Positions 62,094-64,000 of a DNA stretch of 64,000 nucleotides are shown piece after piece. This DNA is from Henckelia pumila (taxonomy: Eukaryota; Streptophyta; Magnoliopsida; Lamiales; Gesneriaceae). The position numbers and the translations under genes were made by a program. The number at the start of each line of letters is the position of its first letter. Positions within the stretch are counted from its first letter, which is position 1. The notes beneath the pieces are model-generated. The model saw only the letters and a list, made by a program, of their open reading frames with translations. It did not search any database and had not been told where the DNA came from. The DNA lies in assembly GCF_033568475.1 (NCBI RefSeq), contig NC_133123.1:160595753-160659752 (forward strand), written 5' to 3'.

Positions 62094-64000
62094 AGAATCC
62101 TGAAGAGGCACTAATCAAGGATTAACAGGAGGACAACTGTTCATTCATGCACCTGATTCAGCCCATGATAAGTGAATATGGGGGTGTAATTTCCTGTGAA
62201 AACACTTACAAAACCAGAAACATGATTCCTAATCACACGTTTTATTTCAACTGTATCCTTTTCTTTTCAGGAAAACTTTAATTTAATTTCCTAGTCATAC
62301 AAAGAAACAAGCCCAACTTTTGCATATACCAACATTTATAAAGTACTCCATCTTAAAGTAATGATCAAACAAAAAATACAAACCAAGAAAATGAAGATAC
62401 TACAATCCTTCGATCCTCGAAAGCATCAGAAAGTCACCTGATCAACTATTAACAAACGAAGAAAAATGGTAGCCCGAAAAATCGCAAACCATGGAAGGAT
62501 CTGTGAGAATCCCTCACAATCTTGTGCAACCAAGATGGCTTCCATATGAGCCATCTCTTTTTTTGTTTTTTTTTTTTTGAATGTTAAGTAGAATGTAAAA
62601 AAAAAAAAAAAACTAAAATAGAACAAATATTCAAATTATTTGAAACAATAATAAATATCGTATTTAAAATAATATAACCATAAATTATACAAAATAAAGA
62701 TAGATAAAATAACAATCAAGCATAAAAAAAAAAGCTATATAAATAAAATAGGATGCTTGAATTATCATTTTTACTCATGATCGTAGAAAAAAATTGAAGA
62801 ATTTTTTAAGAATAGTTATTGTGTTAAAAGAGAGAAAGAGGGAGAAAATATTGAAGGAGTTAGGAGAATGTGTTTATTCATAAACAATGAGAAAAGTACA
62901 ATATTACCCTGATTGATGCTTTAGGACGAATAATCGGATGGTTATTGAAAAATTTTGATAAACTCTAGATTTCTCGATAATTAGAAGGTTTATTTAACTC
63001 TTCAGTTTAGGAAGAATATTTGCTTCTCGTCCATGCGTTTGGTAGTCATGATAAAGTGGGATAGTGATTTTTTATACAAGATAATCATTCGTTTGGTATG
63101 ATTTTTATTAAACCTAACTAATGTTTTCTGAAAATAATAAACCCATATTAAATAGGTTAACTAAACTCACACCCCACCCTATTATTAACAATCCCATTCT
63201 CTATCCTACTCATTTATTCCAAGAATGCCCCTTTTCCCTAACAAAAAATCAATCTAAAATCATGCCGTCTCCTTCTCTTCAAACGTTGATCGAAGAAAAC
63301 CCTCATTAGTTTTTATTCTCTCTACGTTTAATTGCAGAAATGAGGTAAATCATGATCAAAACCTCGAAATGTTTGGCATATGGCGTCACAAAACGAATTT
63401 TGTTTGGATGTTTTATTTTCTTGGCAGTTGATAAAATTTCAGAAATTGGAGGAAGCTCGCTGTGTGGGTTTTTTTTATCTTGAAAATTATTTTTGACTAC
63501 ATTCGTTTTTAATATTGTAGTAGGAACGAAAATTTGTAAGAAGATCTGCCTGAATTTTCGCAAATATGTGTTTGCCGTGTAATTTGGTTATATCTTTGTT
63601 AAATAATTCGTTGTTATCCTATATGAATCTGTTATTTTTTTGTGTAAATAGAACGAAAATTATTAGAACCGGATGAAGTACACTTCTTCGTTGGAATCTT
63701 CTTTTGAATACAGCCCTTTCTTCTCCGATCCGTTTTGCTAGTTCCAGGTGGATTTGAAGCCATAATCGTTCAAGTCACAAACAAATGGATTCTGTGTGTT
63801 TTTTTTTTAAAAGATAAAAAAAAGGATTCTGTGTTATCGATGAAGAGAAGAAATTTTTTTTTAAGTGAGGGTATATTGGTCCATAATTTATTAACAACAA
63901 ATTTATCTCATTTTTTAAAATTACACAAAACTCAATATTATTTATTACACCTTTTGTATATCCTTGTTTATTCAACAACTAATCGTTATTAACAAGCGCA
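62094..64000. other. 3' flank and AT-rich intergenic DNA, no gene seen
   Basis: Untranslated sequence after the receptor gene, then A/T-rich DNA with runs at about 62562-62580 and 62597-62613. GTTTGGTAGTCATGATAAAG near 63039 and CGTTTGGTATG near 63090 look like parts of a small transposon, but its ends were not found. Confidence 0.5.

Overview
This is a plant nuclear window, AT-rich between genes, with spliced genes and dense transposable elements. The gene set and intron-exon structure fit a eudicot. An asterid is my guess, not something the sequence proves.

Layout. 70-3691 (minus): 5' three quarters of a nucleobase-ascorbate transporter gene (NAT6-like) that runs off the left edge. About 4.7-43.2 kb: a gene-poor transposon block. 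In order it holds small MITEs, a hAT remnant with a 600-bp element inside it (7.9-9.4 kb), a hAT MITE with a perfect 8-bp target duplication (9.6-10.1 kb), a Ty1/copia element on the minus strand (10.39-16.25 kb) split by a 1.34-kb solo LTR, another hAT-type element (16.66-17.53 kb), a 1.85-kb Mutator-type foldback element (17.85-19.70 kb), a hAT MITE (20.15-21.07 kb), a second Ty1/copia element on the plus strand (24.50-30.97 kb) split by a 2.04-kb solo LTR, and a full-length Ty3/gypsy chromovirus-type element on the minus strand (34.05-43.15 kb). The gypsy LTRs belong to the same family as that second solo LTR. All polyproteins carry stops and frameshifts.

43.2-64 kb: a gene-rich segment with three complete plus-strand genes. 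SUO-like (44444-51011; BAH plus TFIIS-N domains, GW motifs, about 1,624 aa) is related to Arabidopsis SUO, a nuclear protein linked to miRNA-directed translational repression. DEG9-like (53030-58643; 9 exons, 579 aa) is a Deg/HtrA serine protease. An LRR receptor-like pseudokinase (59993-62093; 2 exons, 627 aa) follows. These genes are neighbours; nothing in the sequence shows a shared pathway.

No CRISPR array, rRNA, tRNA or operon was seen. I found no clear new protein system. The most unusual structures are (i) the foldback element, whose arms themselves contain perfect or near-perfect hairpins; (ii) GC-rich palindromic repeat modules in the LTRs, one ending a few bases before a TATA box; (iii) a transition-only divergence hotspot between the two gypsy LTRs; and (iv) a 66-bp tandem duplication across a 5' splice site of the SUO-like gene.
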